This document shows, in pieces, positions 26,837 through 34,838 of a stretch of DNA of 38,233 bases (position 1 is its first letter; every line of letters starts with the position of its first letter). The notes under the pieces are model-generated. The model worked only from the letters and a program-made list of their open reading frames with translations, was not told the DNA's origin and made no database searches. The position numbers were made by a program, and so were the translations under genes. The stretch is from Sinorhizobium terangae (lineage in GTDB: Bacteria > Pseudomonadota > Alphaproteobacteria > Rhizobiales > Rhizobiaceae). Location: positions 1-38,233 of the forward strand of contig NZ_WITC01000106.1 in the NCBI RefSeq assembly GCF_009601505.1. The letters run 5' to 3'.

Positions 26837-28147
26837 CTAGGCCTCATGGTGACCGGTAATCAGCCGCGCGGCGCGATCGTTGCGGGCATAGGCGACCGCC
26901 CAGTCGAGAAACACCACGAGGCGGTTGCGGAAGCCGACGAGGAACCAGAGGTGGGCGAAGTTCCAGACGAGCCATGCGGGATAGCCGGAGAGCCTGGTCT
27001 TGCCGAAATCCGCGACCGCTGCCTTGCGGCCGATGGTCGCGAGATTGCCGTAGTCACGGTAGCGGAAGGGCGCCGATTGCCGTCCCGCCATATCGCCGAG
27101 AATGGCGTAGGCTGCATAACGCCCCATCTGCTTGGCTGCCGGCGCTACGCCCGGTACAGGACGTCCGGCCGCATCGGTTACCGAGGCCGTGTCACCGATG
27201 ACGAATATTTCGTCGTGTGCTGGTGGATTGAGGCGCTCGTCGACGATGACCCGTCCGGCGCGGTCGGCCGCCGCACCGATCCACTTGGCGGCGCGCGAAG
27301 CCATAACGCCCGCGGCCCAGAGAACGCAGGCGGAGCCGATTTCAGTTCCGTCGGCCAGCCGTACGCCGCTGTCGTCACAGCCGGCGACGGCATTGCCGAG
27401 CACCACCTCGACGCCAAGCTTTTCGAGTTGTCTCTGGGCCTTTCTCGAAAGGCAGGACGGCATCGCCGGCAGTATCCGCTCACCCGCCTCGACGAGCACG
27501 ACCCGGGCGGAGGATGAATCGATGCGCCGGAAATCGTGAACGATCGTCCTTCGGGAGAGCTCGGCGATTGCGCCGCCGAGCTCGACTCCGGTCGGCCCAC
27601 CGCCGACGACGACGAAGGTCAACAGCTTCTGACGCAAACGGGGATCATCGGTCACCTCCGCCCGTTCGAAGGCGGAGAGGATGCGAGCGCGGATCGCCGT
27701 CGCATCCGTGATTGTCTTCAGGCCGGGGGCGTGGTCCGCCCAGGTGTCGTTACCGAAATAAGTATGGCGGGCGCCGGTCGCGACGATCAGATAGTCATAC
27801 GGGATGCGCTGGCCGCCGGTCACGACACATCGCGCGGCGGTATCGACCGCCTCGACCTTGTCCATCAGGACCGTGGCATTCGACTGCCGCGAAAGAATGC
27901 GGCGGATCGGCATGGCAATCTGCGCCGGCGAGAGCCCCGCGGTCGCTACTTGGTAGAGCAGAGGCTGGAACAGGTGATAGTTTCGCCGGTCGATGACGGT
28001 GACTTCGACCGGCGCGCTGCGAAGCGCCATCGCCGCGTTCAGACCGCCGAAGCCAGCACCGAGAATGACCACGCGCGGCCGGCGCTTCTCCTGGTCCTTG
28101 CCGGTCGCCCCCGGCAGGGAACCGCTTTGAGCAGGCGTTACCGACAT
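26837..28147 (-). CDS. ndh: type II NADH dehydrogenase (NDH-2)
   Basis: A 436-residue FAD-dependent, non-proton-pumping NADH:quinone oxidoreductase. The FAD-binding GxGxxG is VVILGAGFGGLNAAMAL near the N-terminus; the second Rossmann motif is FVVVGGGPTGVELGG. The typical NDH-2 stretches DRRNYHLFQPLLYQVATAGLSP, LWAAGV and FVIGDTA are present, and the C-terminal part has the amphipathic helix region FAHLWFLVGFRNRLVVFLDWA. GGAGG lies before the ATG at 28147. It lies between the DoxX gene and the cyclase gene, with the stop 2 bp before the cyclase start. It would feed electrons to the quinone pool without pumping protons, perhaps when complex I is impaired by metal or oxidative stress. Confidence 0.93.
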   Translation of the reverse strand: MSVTPAQSGSLPGATGKDQEKRRPRVVILGAGFGGLNAAMALRSAPVEVTVIDRRNYHLFQPLLYQVATAGLSPAQIAMPIRRILSRQSNATVLMDKVEAVDTAARCVVTGGQRIPYDYLIVATGARHTYFGNDTWADHAPGLKTITDATAIRARILSAFERAEVTDDPRLRQKLLTFVVVGGGPTGVELGGAIAELSRRTIVHDFRRIDSSSARVVLVEAGERILPAMPSCLSRKAQRQLEKLGVEVVLGNAVAGCDDSGVRLADGTEIGSACVLWAAGVMASRAAKWIGAAADRAGRVIVDERLNPPAHDEIFVIGDTASVTDAAGRPVPGVAPAAKQMGRYAAYAILGDMAGRQSAPFRYRDYGNLATIGRKAAVADFGKTRLSGYPAWLVWNFAHLWFLVGFRNRLVVFLDWAVAYARNDRAARLITGHHEA

Positions 28148-28150
28148 CAC

Positions 28151-28624
28151 TCAGCCTCCGGCACGGATGCGTCGGGCGACCACATGATCGACCGAAAACA
28201 CGCCGGCGCCCCGCGAGAGGATGAGCAAGAGCAGGCTCGTCCACATCAGATGCTCGACCCAATGATCCGGGTAGACGAAGATCTGAATGGTGGCGACGAC
28301 GCCGAGCAGCATCAGTGAGGCGAGCCGCGCGAGCAGTCCCAATCCGAGCATCGCCGCGCCACTGAGTTCCACTACCGTCGCCATAAGGGCGGCCAGCCCG
28401 GGATCGAGCAGCGGCAAGCGATATTCGAAGGCGAACAGCTGGAGCGTGACCGGCCACGAGGCAAGCTTCGTCTGGGCGGATTGCCAAAAAACCTCCGCGA
28501 CGGCAACGCGGGACCCCAGTTGCACAATCGATAACGGCAGGGCCGCCGACCACTCCACGACCGCTTCGTGGAGCCTGTATATCGTTCTGGAAAAACTCAT
28601 CGGTGTTGCGCGCATTGTAGTCAT
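28151..28624 (-). CDS. DoxX-family membrane protein of the bufferin operon
   Basis: A 157-residue protein with four predicted helices of the DoxX family. The features seen are RVAVAEVFWQSAQTKLASW, DPGLAALMATVVELSGAAMLGLGLLARL and VYPDHWVEHLMWTSLLLLIL. DoxX proteins are a standard fourth member of bufferin operons, and their work there is unclear. It overlaps the DUF2063 gene by ATGA and is followed by NDH-2 with only 3 bp between stop and start. Confidence 0.87.
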   Translation of the reverse strand: MTTMRATPMSFSRTIYRLHEAVVEWSAALPLSIVQLGSRVAVAEVFWQSAQTKLASWPVTLQLFAFEYRLPLLDPGLAALMATVVELSGAAMLGLGLLARLASLMLLGVVATIQIFVYPDHWVEHLMWTSLLLLILSRGAGVFSVDHVVARRIRAGG

Positions 28625-29421
28625 GACACTCTCTCCTGCTGGTTGGAAGACTCCTTCGCGCGATGGATGCCTGTGACGAGCTCGCTGACGAAAAGGCCTG
28701 TCACCGCTCGTGCGATATCGAACTCAGGCGAGTGGCGGCAGGCGCGGGCAACCGCAGCCTCGAGTCCCCTGCCCCGCCTCAACACGTACCAAAACGCAAA
28801 CTCCGCGGCGTCGAGGCGCAGGAAGCGAACGGTGTCGCCATGTCTCCAGAGCGCGATGCGCTCCGGTTCGCGGTTGAGATTCGCGAGCCTGTCGGGATCG
28901 CCCGCCTGCTGATGCGCCGCCCATATGCTGAGGGCGGGCCAGCGGCAAAGAACAAGTCGCAGCGAAGGCTGCAAGAAGAGCGCGAAAGACCCACTCGAAA
29001 GCCCCTCATAGAGCTCGATCAGTGTACTTGGCCGCTCCAACGGCGCGTCGAGCGCTTCGGCGATCTTCCACTCGAGACGCGCGACCTCAGAGACGAAGGG
29101 CATATCGGCGGTTCCCTCGAAGTTCGCGAGAAATGGCGCAAATCCTGCGCCGTACCGGGAAAGGCGCGGCTCTTGTGGCGGGTTGCTCCGAATGAAGCGG
29201 CCGGCGGCATAACTGAAGTAGCGTTCATCGAGCAGCCGCACCGTCACGGGGAAGACGGCCTTCAAGGTCGTCGTGAGCGAGACCAGTGTATTGTTGCGGT
29301 AGATGTTGAGCCGCCTTGCGGGATCGAAACGGCCCCGTGCCAGGAGTGGCAGGATATCTGCCGGCCCGGTCGTCAGAACCGCACGCGCGACGACACTTTG
29401 CAGGGTTTCAATGGAAGACAT
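28621..29421 (-). CDS. bufC: DUF2063 protein, BufC-like partner of the MNIO enzyme
   Basis: A 266-residue protein. The N-terminal half is the DUF2063 (putative DNA-binding) domain with FDPARRLNIYRNNTLVSLTTTLKAVFPVTVRLLDERYFSYAAGRFIRSNPPQEPRLSRYG. The second half has WKIAEALDA and the CRWPALSIWAAHQQ stretch typical of BufC. Proteins of this kind act with a DUF692 enzyme to recognise and modify the precursor peptide. Its start overlaps the end of the BufB gene by 14 bp, so they are made together. GGAGG precedes the ATG. Confidence 0.88.
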   Translation of the reverse strand: MSSIETLQSVVARAVLTTGPADILPLLARGRFDPARRLNIYRNNTLVSLTTTLKAVFPVTVRLLDERYFSYAAGRFIRSNPPQEPRLSRYGAGFAPFLANFEGTADMPFVSEVARLEWKIAEALDAPLERPSTLIELYEGLSSGSFALFLQPSLRLVLCRWPALSIWAAHQQAGDPDRLANLNREPERIALWRHGDTVRFLRLDAAEFAFWYVLRRGRGLEAAVARACRHSPEFDIARAVTGLFVSELVTGIHRAKESSNQQERVS

Positions 29422-30439
29422 GGCGGTCCCTCCTGCAATTATTCGATGCGCACGTGCCGCAAGCGGCTTTGACTGCCGCTGTTGCGGCGAGCGCCGGGAA
29501 AAGGATGCCAGTTGCGCCGTCGCGGCCGGGCAACCCTATGGTCTCGAAACGGCCGTCCGGTACAGTGACCGGCGGCTCCTCAAGGCGTTCGTCGAAGGCG
29601 ATCCGGCGGGCGAGCATGTCGGCCCACATCGCTTCGCCCAATAAGACCTCGAGCGGCGGCACATCCGTGTCCCATTCGATGAGTGTCGGTCGCGGGCCGA
29701 TCCTGCGGAGCGCGTGGGCATAGAGCGACCAGACTGCCGGCGGCACACGCGACCCATGGTCGTCGATGAGAATGACGTCGCCGTCGATTTCGTTGACCGC
29801 GTGGCCGGCAAGGTGGATCTCACCGATCGCGTCGGCAGGCAGAGCGTCGATGAAGGCCAATGCATCGAAATCGAGGTTGCTTGCGGAGACATGGACGTTA
29901 TTGACGTCCAGCAGCAAGCCGCAACCGGTCCGGTTGACGAGCTCGATCAGGAATTCGGCCTCGGTCATGCTCGATTCAGCGAAGGCGAGATAGGCGGAGA
30001 GGTTTTCGATGAACACCTGGCGCTTGAGCGTGTCCTGCAGCCGATCAACGTTTGCGGAAACGATGGCAAGTGCCTCGTCGTCGTAACGGAGCGGAAGGAG
30101 GTCGTTGAGGTAGGCGCCGTCGGCGACACTCCAGGCAAGGTGTTCGGAGACGATCGCTGGCTGGAAGCGTTGGCAGACGACACGCAGCCGCTCCAGATGC
30201 GCTCGGTCGAGACCCGAGGCGCTGCCGAGCGACAGCCCGACGCCGTGCACCGAAAGCGGATAGACTTCGCGCAGCTTCTCAAGCGCATCCACGGCTGCTG
30301 ATTGGCCCATGTAGTTTTCGGCATGGACTTCCAGCCAACCTGCAGCGGGCCTGCGGGAAAGCATCTCGGCAATGTGTATGGAACGGAGGCCGATGCCCGC
30401 AGCGCACGGCATCGGGTGGGTTGGAAACGTCTTGGGCAT
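29408..30439 (-). CDS. bufB: DUF692 MNIO enzyme, BufB-like
   Basis: A 343-residue multinuclear iron oxidase with a TIM-barrel fold. Likely iron-binding residues can be seen in VHGVGLSLGSASG, SEHLAW, FIENLSAYL, LLDVNNVHVSASN, EIHLAGH and DDHGSRV. Enzymes of this family convert cysteines of a precursor to thiooxazole-type or related heterocycles. The ATG at 30439 is preferred because GGGAG lies before it and the family begins near PMPCAAGIGLRSIH; the frame continues to 30781 without similarity. The C-terminal tail carries three extra cysteines (327, 330, 335) beyond the barrel. It follows the precursor gene by 35 bp. Confidence 0.93.
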   Translation of the reverse strand: MPKTFPTHPMPCAAGIGLRSIHIAEMLSRRPAAGWLEVHAENYMGQSAAVDALEKLREVYPLSVHGVGLSLGSASGLDRAHLERLRVVCQRFQPAIVSEHLAWSVADGAYLNDLLPLRYDDEALAIVSANVDRLQDTLKRQVFIENLSAYLAFAESSMTEAEFLIELVNRTGCGLLLDVNNVHVSASNLDFDALAFIDALPADAIGEIHLAGHAVNEIDGDVILIDDHGSRVPPAVWSLYAHALRRIGPRPTLIEWDTDVPPLEVLLGEAMWADMLARRIAFDERLEEPPVTVPDGRFETIGLPGRDGATGILFPALAATAAVKAACGTCASNNCRRDRHVFH

Positions 30440-30474
30440 CGGTCTACTCCCTTTTTGCTTGCTGTCGCGGGCCG

Positions 30475-30744
30475 TCAGGCCTTCGGGGCGTCGCTGCCGC
30501 CGGCGATCTTTCCGCAGGTGCCGGCAGGCACATAGATCCAGGCATCGGCCTGGTCGTCCATCGTCGAGGTCCCCGCGCAGGAATGGGTTGCCGTCTGGCA
30601 GTCGTTCTGCCCCGCCTTGACGATGCCGTAGCACTTCTCGAACGAGTAGTCGGGCTGGGCGGCCGGTCCTGCCGAGGCCGTGGAAGCCGAGACGGAGGCG
30701 ATCGCCGCAAGCGCGGAACTGATGAGCGTACGCGTGTAGATCAT
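30475..30744 (-). CDS. bufA: bufferin-type precursor (DUF2282, BufA-like)
   Basis: An 89-residue small protein. A signal peptide (about residues 1-25, ending STASA) is followed by the DUF2282 core. Four cysteines lie at positions 38, 49, 56 and 77 in the pattern EKCYGIVKAGQNDC, THSC and PAGTC, which is the hallmark of bufferins. The modified, exported peptide is thought to chelate copper. The ATG at 30744 is chosen for its AGGAG site and the signal peptide; the frame continues to 30927 without similarity. It lies first in a seven-gene operon with the MNIO enzyme next. An ECF sigma factor often controls such operons, but none is in the window. Confidence 0.93.
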   Translation of the reverse strand: MIYTRTLISSALAAIASVSASTASAGPAAQPDYSFEKCYGIVKAGQNDCQTATHSCAGTSTMDDQADAWIYVPAGTCGKIAGGSDAPKA

Positions 30745-30891
30745 TGAACATCTCCTGGATCTGACGTTGTTCAGACCGCACATCGGCCTGATGCTGAGAA
30801 GCTTCGCAGACCGCTCGAGCTGTTTGAAATGCTGTTCAGGCATGGTTTCGATAGGCCGAACTATCCGTCGGCGATGGACGCACCCGAGACG
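30745..30891 (-). other. bufferin operon upstream region, no firm promoter
   Basis: Between the bufferin precursor and the leftward terminator. Candidate features are GAAC-containing stretches that could be an ECF -35, and a GATAG/CTATC inverted repeat at 30850-30865 that could be an operator. Neither is secure. Short plus-strand frames here have no support. Confidence 0.3.
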
Positions 30892-30916
30892 AAAAAAAGC
30901 CCCCCGGTTGGGGGGC
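30892..30916 (-). terminator. Rho-independent terminator, leftward
   Basis: On the minus strand, a GC-only stem (GCCCCCC/GGGGGGC, 7 bp, loop AACC) is followed directly by seven T residues. It would end transcripts from the patatin and 3-hydroxybutyrate dehydrogenase genes, separating them from the bufferin operon. Confidence 0.9.
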
Positions 30917-31005
30917 AAGACTGCCATCGGGAGGGAGATGGCAAAGAGAGCTTGCGCGCACTCCGTGGCGACGCGCTGGGATTGGTTCGGGCGTCGAACG
31001 CCCTA

Positions 31006-31098
31006 GATCACGATGATTTTGGGTCGAATCGACCCAAAATCATAAACGTGATCGATTCTAGAGCGGATGCGGGCGGAAATCGCTTCAGACCGCTCTAG
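31006..31098. repeat. rhizobial intergenic mosaic repeat
   Basis: Two nested palindromes in tandem. The first (31006-31053) has 15-bp arms ATGATTTTGGGTCGA around one A, with outer GATCACG/CGTGATC arms. The second (31058-31098) has CTAGAGCGG and CCGCTCTAG ends. I recognise this pattern as a repetitive intergenic element of Ensifer-type genomes. Its right end overlaps the stop codon of the patatin-like gene. Confidence 0.75.
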
Positions 31099-32180
31099 AG
31101 ATAACGCGTACTGATATCGACGCTCGAGCGCTTCCCTATTGCATCGTAGTTCGCCATCAGCCAGTCCTCCGCGCATTGTCGGCCGCGATCACGGAGGTCT
31201 ACGAGGGCTCCCCACTCGGCATTAAGCTTGCTCGATACGCTGAGGTTTCTCATCGTCTCATCGTCGGAAATGCCGTGCACGAAGATGCGCTTGAGCCCGA
31301 GGGAATTACCCGCGTTGGAATCGATCAACTGCGTTACAAAGGCGATTGCACGCATCTCCCTGAGCAGCGACGAATTGAAGCTGATTTCGTTGATCCTGTT
31401 CAGGATTTCGGCGGCGGTCCGCGGCAACTCCGTTCGCTCCAGCGGATTGATATGCACCACCAGCACATCAGGAGTATCGCAGCCGTAGATCAGCGGGAAA
31501 ATGGCGGGGTTTCCCATGTAGCCTCCGTCCCAATAGGCTTCTCCGTCGATCTCGACGGCTTGAAACAGGAACGGCAGACAAGCCGAAGCCATCACGGCGT
31601 CGATCGTGATCTCGTCATTGGAAAACACCTTGACCTTGCCGGAGCGCACGTTTGTCGCGCAGATGTTGAGCTTCACCGGACAACGGGACATGCGGATCGC
31701 GTCAAGGTCGATCGATTGCTCGAGGACCTGGCGCAACGGATTATAGTTCAGCGGATTGAACTGATAGGGCGAGAGCAGCCGCGTCACCATATCGAAAATG
31801 ACAAAGGCCGGCGAAAACTCCAATGACTTCGATCCGGTTACGCGGTCCAGCAAGCTCGGCTGCAGCGGGCTGAAGGCTGCCGCGTGGCTGATGCGGCGCC
31901 AGAAATTGGCGAGCGCCTTCTGCGCGCCGCTGCGCCCGCCTTCCGCAAGCCCATAGGCCAAGACGGCGGCGTTCATCGCGCCGGCACTGGTGGCGACAAT
32001 GCCTTCGAAGGAGAGGTGCGGCTCGTCTAGCAGCCGGTCGAGCACACCCCAGGTAAAGGCGCCGTGCGCACCGCCGCCCTGAAGCGCCAGGTTTATCGTT
32101 CGTGCCGTACGCACATCGGCCATGATAGGTCTTTCCTGATCGGCGGGCGCCGGCAGGTCCACTTTCGTGTGCTCGTTCAT
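31095..32180 (-). CDS. patatin-like phospholipase/esterase
   Basis: About 361 residues. The patatin catalytic dyad is seen as Ser65 in the ATSAG motif and Asp218 in WDGGY, with the oxyanion loop GGGAHGAF at about 35-42. The ATG at 32180 is preferred because GAGGAG lies before it and the N-terminus fits. No signal peptide is seen, so a cytoplasmic or inner-membrane-associated lipase is expected. It follows the 3-hydroxybutyrate dehydrogenase gene closely, with its start about 27 bp downstream. That neighbour raises the possibility that it acts on polyhydroxybutyrate or on lipids tied to it. Transcription ends at the terminator at 30892-30916. Confidence 0.9.
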   Translation of the reverse strand: MNEHTKVDLPAPADQERPIMADVRTARTINLALQGGGAHGAFTWGVLDRLLDEPHLSFEGIVATSAGAMNAAVLAYGLAEGGRSGAQKALANFWRRISHAAAFSPLQPSLLDRVTGSKSLEFSPAFVIFDMVTRLLSPYQFNPLNYNPLRQVLEQSIDLDAIRMSRCPVKLNICATNVRSGKVKVFSNDEITIDAVMASACLPFLFQAVEIDGEAYWDGGYMGNPAIFPLIYGCDTPDVLVVHINPLERTELPRTAAEILNRINEISFNSSLLREMRAIAFVTQLIDSNAGNSLGLKRIFVHGISDDETMRNLSVSSKLNAEWGALVDLRDRGRQCAEDWLMANYDAIGKRSSVDISTRYL

Positions 32181-32206
32181 GGCTCTGCTCCTCTTCGCTG
32201 CGACAA

Positions 32207-33037
32207 TCAATGGGCCGTCCATCCACCGTCGACGGGGATCGCCGTGCCGGTGATGGAGGCGGCAGCGTTGCTACACAGGAAGACGCTGAGCGCCCCCATC
32301 TCTTCGACCGTAGCAAACCGCTTGGTCGGCTGGTTCTTCAGGAACACATCGCGGATCACCGCATCGCGCGCGATGCCGTGCGATTTTGCCTGATCGTCGA
32401 TCTGCTGTTCGACGAGCGGCGTCCAGACATAGCCCGGGCAGATCGCATTGGCCGTGATGCCGAATTCCGCGCCTTCGAGGGCCACCACCTTGGTGAGCCC
32501 GACGAGACCATGCTTGGCGGCCACGTAAGCCGACTTGTAGGGCGAGGCGACGAGACCATGAGCCGAGGCGACATTGATGACGCGTCCGTAACCGCGAGCG
32601 CGCATCGGCCCGTAGGTCGCCTGAACGAGGTGAAACGCAGCAGAAAGATTGATCCCAAGGATCGCGTCCCATTTCGCCGTCGGGAACTCGGAGATCGGGG
32701 CAACATGCTGTATGCCGGCATTGTTGACGACGATGTCGACCTGCCCGAAGCGGGCGCCGGCGCGCTCGACCATCATCCGGATCGCCTCCGGACTCGACAT
32801 GTCGGCGCTATCATAGGCGACGTCGACGTCGTTTTCCTGCGCCATCTCGGCCCGTTGCCGTTCGATTTCGGCCGGATCGCCAAAGCCGTTGAGCATCACC
32901 GCCGCGCCCGCTTTGGCAAGCGCCTGGGCGACGCCGAGACCAATGCCGCTGGTGGAACCGGTGACGATGGCGCTGCGCCCCTCGAGCGCCCTGCGCCCGA
33001 AGATCGCCTCGATTTCAGCGTCGGTACTTTTGAACAT
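32207..33037 (-). CDS. bdhA: 3-hydroxybutyrate dehydrogenase
   Basis: A 276-residue short-chain dehydrogenase. The NAD site is TGSTSGIGLGVA, the NNAG motif is present, and the catalytic Ser158, Tyr171 and Lys175 lie in ASAHG and YVAAKHG. The segments NAICPGYVWTPLVEQQI and KRFATVEEMGALSVFLCS are typical of D-3-hydroxybutyrate dehydrogenases. It interconverts 3-hydroxybutyrate and acetoacetate with NAD, used in breakdown of polyhydroxybutyrate or its monomer. It heads an operon with the patatin-like gene and is divergent from the LysR gene. Confidence 0.92.
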   Translation of the reverse strand: MFKSTDAEIEAIFGRRALEGRSAIVTGSTSGIGLGVAQALAKAGAAVMLNGFGDPAEIERQRAEMAQENDVDVAYDSADMSSPEAIRMMVERAGARFGQVDIVVNNAGIQHVAPISEFPTAKWDAILGINLSAAFHLVQATYGPMRARGYGRVINVASAHGLVASPYKSAYVAAKHGLVGLTKVVALEGAEFGITANAICPGYVWTPLVEQQIDDQAKSHGIARDAVIRDVFLKNQPTKRFATVEEMGALSVFLCSNAAASITGTAIPVDGGWTAH

Positions 33038-33098
33038 GTCCGCGTCTCCTCATGTTTGGGCCGAAGGGCCTCTTCCGGAGCGAGAATGGCGCTGTATT

Positions 33099-33114
33099 CA
33101 TTTCAACTGAAATG
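33099..33114. promoter_or_regulatory. palindrome between bdhA and the LysR gene
   Basis: CATTTCAACTGAAATG is a perfect 7-2-7 inverted repeat with a T-N11-A core (ATTTCAACTGAAAT), which fits a LysR-type binding site. It lies 62 bp before bdhA and 99 bp before the LysR gene. Confidence 0.5.
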
Positions 33115-33212
33115 CCACTGTGCTATGAATTCGATAGGTGAATTGCATTGGTGAAAGCGGCATCTGCATTGGAGAGTCGCCGCCTGGACATGAAAACCTT
33201 GCGGGGGCGGGT

Positions 33213-34148
33213 ATGGACATTCACCACGTTCGGTATTTCTTGGCCGTTTGCGAGACGCGAAATTTCACGCGTGCCGCCGAAAAATGCAACGTGACCCAGC
33301 CGGCATTGAGCCGTGCCGTCCAGCAACTCGAAGATGAAGTCGGCGGGCTCCTGTTTCGGCGGGAACGGAACCTGACCCACATCACGGATCTCGGAAACCT
33401 GCTGAGACCGCGGTTCCAGTCGATTCTCGACGAGCTCTCGGGCGTCAGGCAGGAAGCGTCACGCTTTCTCTGTCTGGAAGATGCGCATGTGAAGGTCGGC
33501 ATCATGTGCACGATCGGACCGCGTCGGTTTACCGGCCTCCTGACCGACTTCAACATGCGCCACCGCGGCGTTCAGCTTCAGCTCGTCGAAGGTGTGCCGT
33601 CCAAGCTTTCAGAACTGCTTGGGGAAGGAGAGATAGATGTGGCCATCATGGCGAGCAGCGAGCGGTTCCCCGAACGCTTCGACGTGACCGCGCTGTTTCG
33701 TGAAAGGTTCATGCTCGCCTTTCCTCCGGGTCACCGTCTCTGTCAATACGATGCGATTCCCATTACCGCCATCGATGGCGAGATCTATCTCAGGCGCGTG
33801 AACTGCGAATACTGGGATTATCTCACGGAGTTGTGCGAGTCCTCTGGCGTGAGGACCCAGATCTCCTACTCCAGCGAGCGGGAGGACTGGATACAAAACA
33901 TGGTGGCCGGCGGGCTCGGCATCTGCTTCATTCCCGAATACAGTGCCGTCATTCCAGGCTTGCAGGTGCGGCCCGTGGTCGAGCCGGAGGTCACGCGGGA
34001 GGTTTGCCTCGTGACTGTCGCAGGCCGGCGGTTCTCGCCGGCCGTCGCCACCTTCGTCGGGGCAGTCAAATCCTATGGCTGGGCGGCACCGCATTCCGGC
34101 ATTGACATGCGCCGATCAGCCGCCGACGCCTCAGCCCTCCCGCAATAG
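33213..34148 (+). CDS. LysR-family transcriptional regulator
   Basis: About 311 residues. The N-terminal winged HTH is MDIHHVRYFLAVCETRNFTRAAEKCNVTQPALSRAVQQLEDEVGG. The effector domain has two lobes, with DAHVKVGIMCTIGPRRF and the MVAGGLGICFIPE segment. The ATG at 33213 is the family start. The effector domain holds several cysteines (RFLCLED, GIMCTIG, LCQYD, VNCEYWD, TELCESS), which allows redox sensing as one possibility. It lies divergent to bdhA and just upstream of the cupin, MFS and DUF302 genes on the same strand; it may control either group. Confidence 0.9.
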   Translation: MDIHHVRYFLAVCETRNFTRAAEKCNVTQPALSRAVQQLEDEVGGLLFRRERNLTHITDLGNLLRPRFQSILDELSGVRQEASRFLCLEDAHVKVGIMCTIGPRRFTGLLTDFNMRHRGVQLQLVEGVPSKLSELLGEGEIDVAIMASSERFPERFDVTALFRERFMLAFPPGHRLCQYDAIPITAIDGEIYLRRVNCEYWDYLTELCESSGVRTQISYSSEREDWIQNMVAGGLGICFIPEYSAVIPGLQVRPVVEPEVTREVCLVTVAGRRFSPAVATFVGAVKSYGWAAPHSGIDMRRSAADASALPQ

Positions 34149-34260
34149 CTCTGAGCTATGGAATTCAAAAGCAGGCGGCATTTCTTTGTCGGCCGAATGT
34201 CCCGCAATCTCCTTGTGCCGCCGGAATATCTCCGGCCGGACCGACCAAGGAGAACCGGAC

Positions 34261-34755
34261 ATGATTCAGAAATCCATCGCAGGCCGTCTGTCGTTGGCCG
34301 CCGTTGCGGCGCTCGGACTCTTCGCAAGCACACTCGCGGCGCCATTGGCCATGGCCGGGGAATGCCCCAAGGACCAGATCGCAGCAAATGCCATGGCGCC
34401 CGGCGCCACGACGCCTGAAGGCGTGACCGACGAAGTCCTCGCGTCCATCGATCTTTCCTCGAAGGGAAGCGCGTGGGAAGGGAATGCGCTGCGGCTGCGC
34501 AAGCTGGTCGTCCAGCCGGGCGGCATCGTGCCGTGGCATTCGCACGACGCGCGTCCCGCCAACATTCTGGTCGTGGAAGGCACGATCACGGAATATCGCA
34601 GCAGTTGCAAAGTCCCGATCGAACACAAGGCGGGTGAAGTCACTGCCGAATTCGGCGATCTTGCCCATTGGTGGAAGAACAACGGCGCGAAGCCGGCCGT
34701 GCTCTATTCGGCAGATATCCTGCCGCCGATGGCCAGCGACGCCGACACCATGTGA
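34261..34755 (+). CDS. secreted cupin-domain protein
   Basis: A 164-residue protein. A signal peptide (about residues 1-32, ending PLAMAG) is followed by a small cupin fold. The metal-binding residues are likely in VPWHSHDARPANILVVEG and the second motif HWWKNNGAKPAVLYSADI. Length is typical of single-domain cupins. The substrate is unknown. AAGGAG lies before the ATG. It starts about 110 bp after the LysR gene and is followed by an MFS transporter after some 80 bp. Confidence 0.85.
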   Translation: MIQKSIAGRLSLAAVAALGLFASTLAAPLAMAGECPKDQIAANAMAPGATTPEGVTDEVLASIDLSSKGSAWEGNALRLRKLVVQPGGIVPWHSHDARPANILVVEGTITEYRSSCKVPIEHKAGEVTAEFGDLAHWWKNNGAKPAVLYSADILPPMASDADTM

Positions 34756-34838
34756 TCTCACGGCACGCCGAATATCAACCCAACCCGGACGTTTCCCGCC
34801 ATCGGGCCGGAAACGTCCCCGCTTCAGGAGGACAGGCG

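Noticed and set aside
30440..30781. N-terminal extension of the MNIO enzyme
   Set aside because: The extra codons overlap the bufferin precursor gene in another frame and lack family similarity; the ATG at 30439 has a good ribosome binding site.
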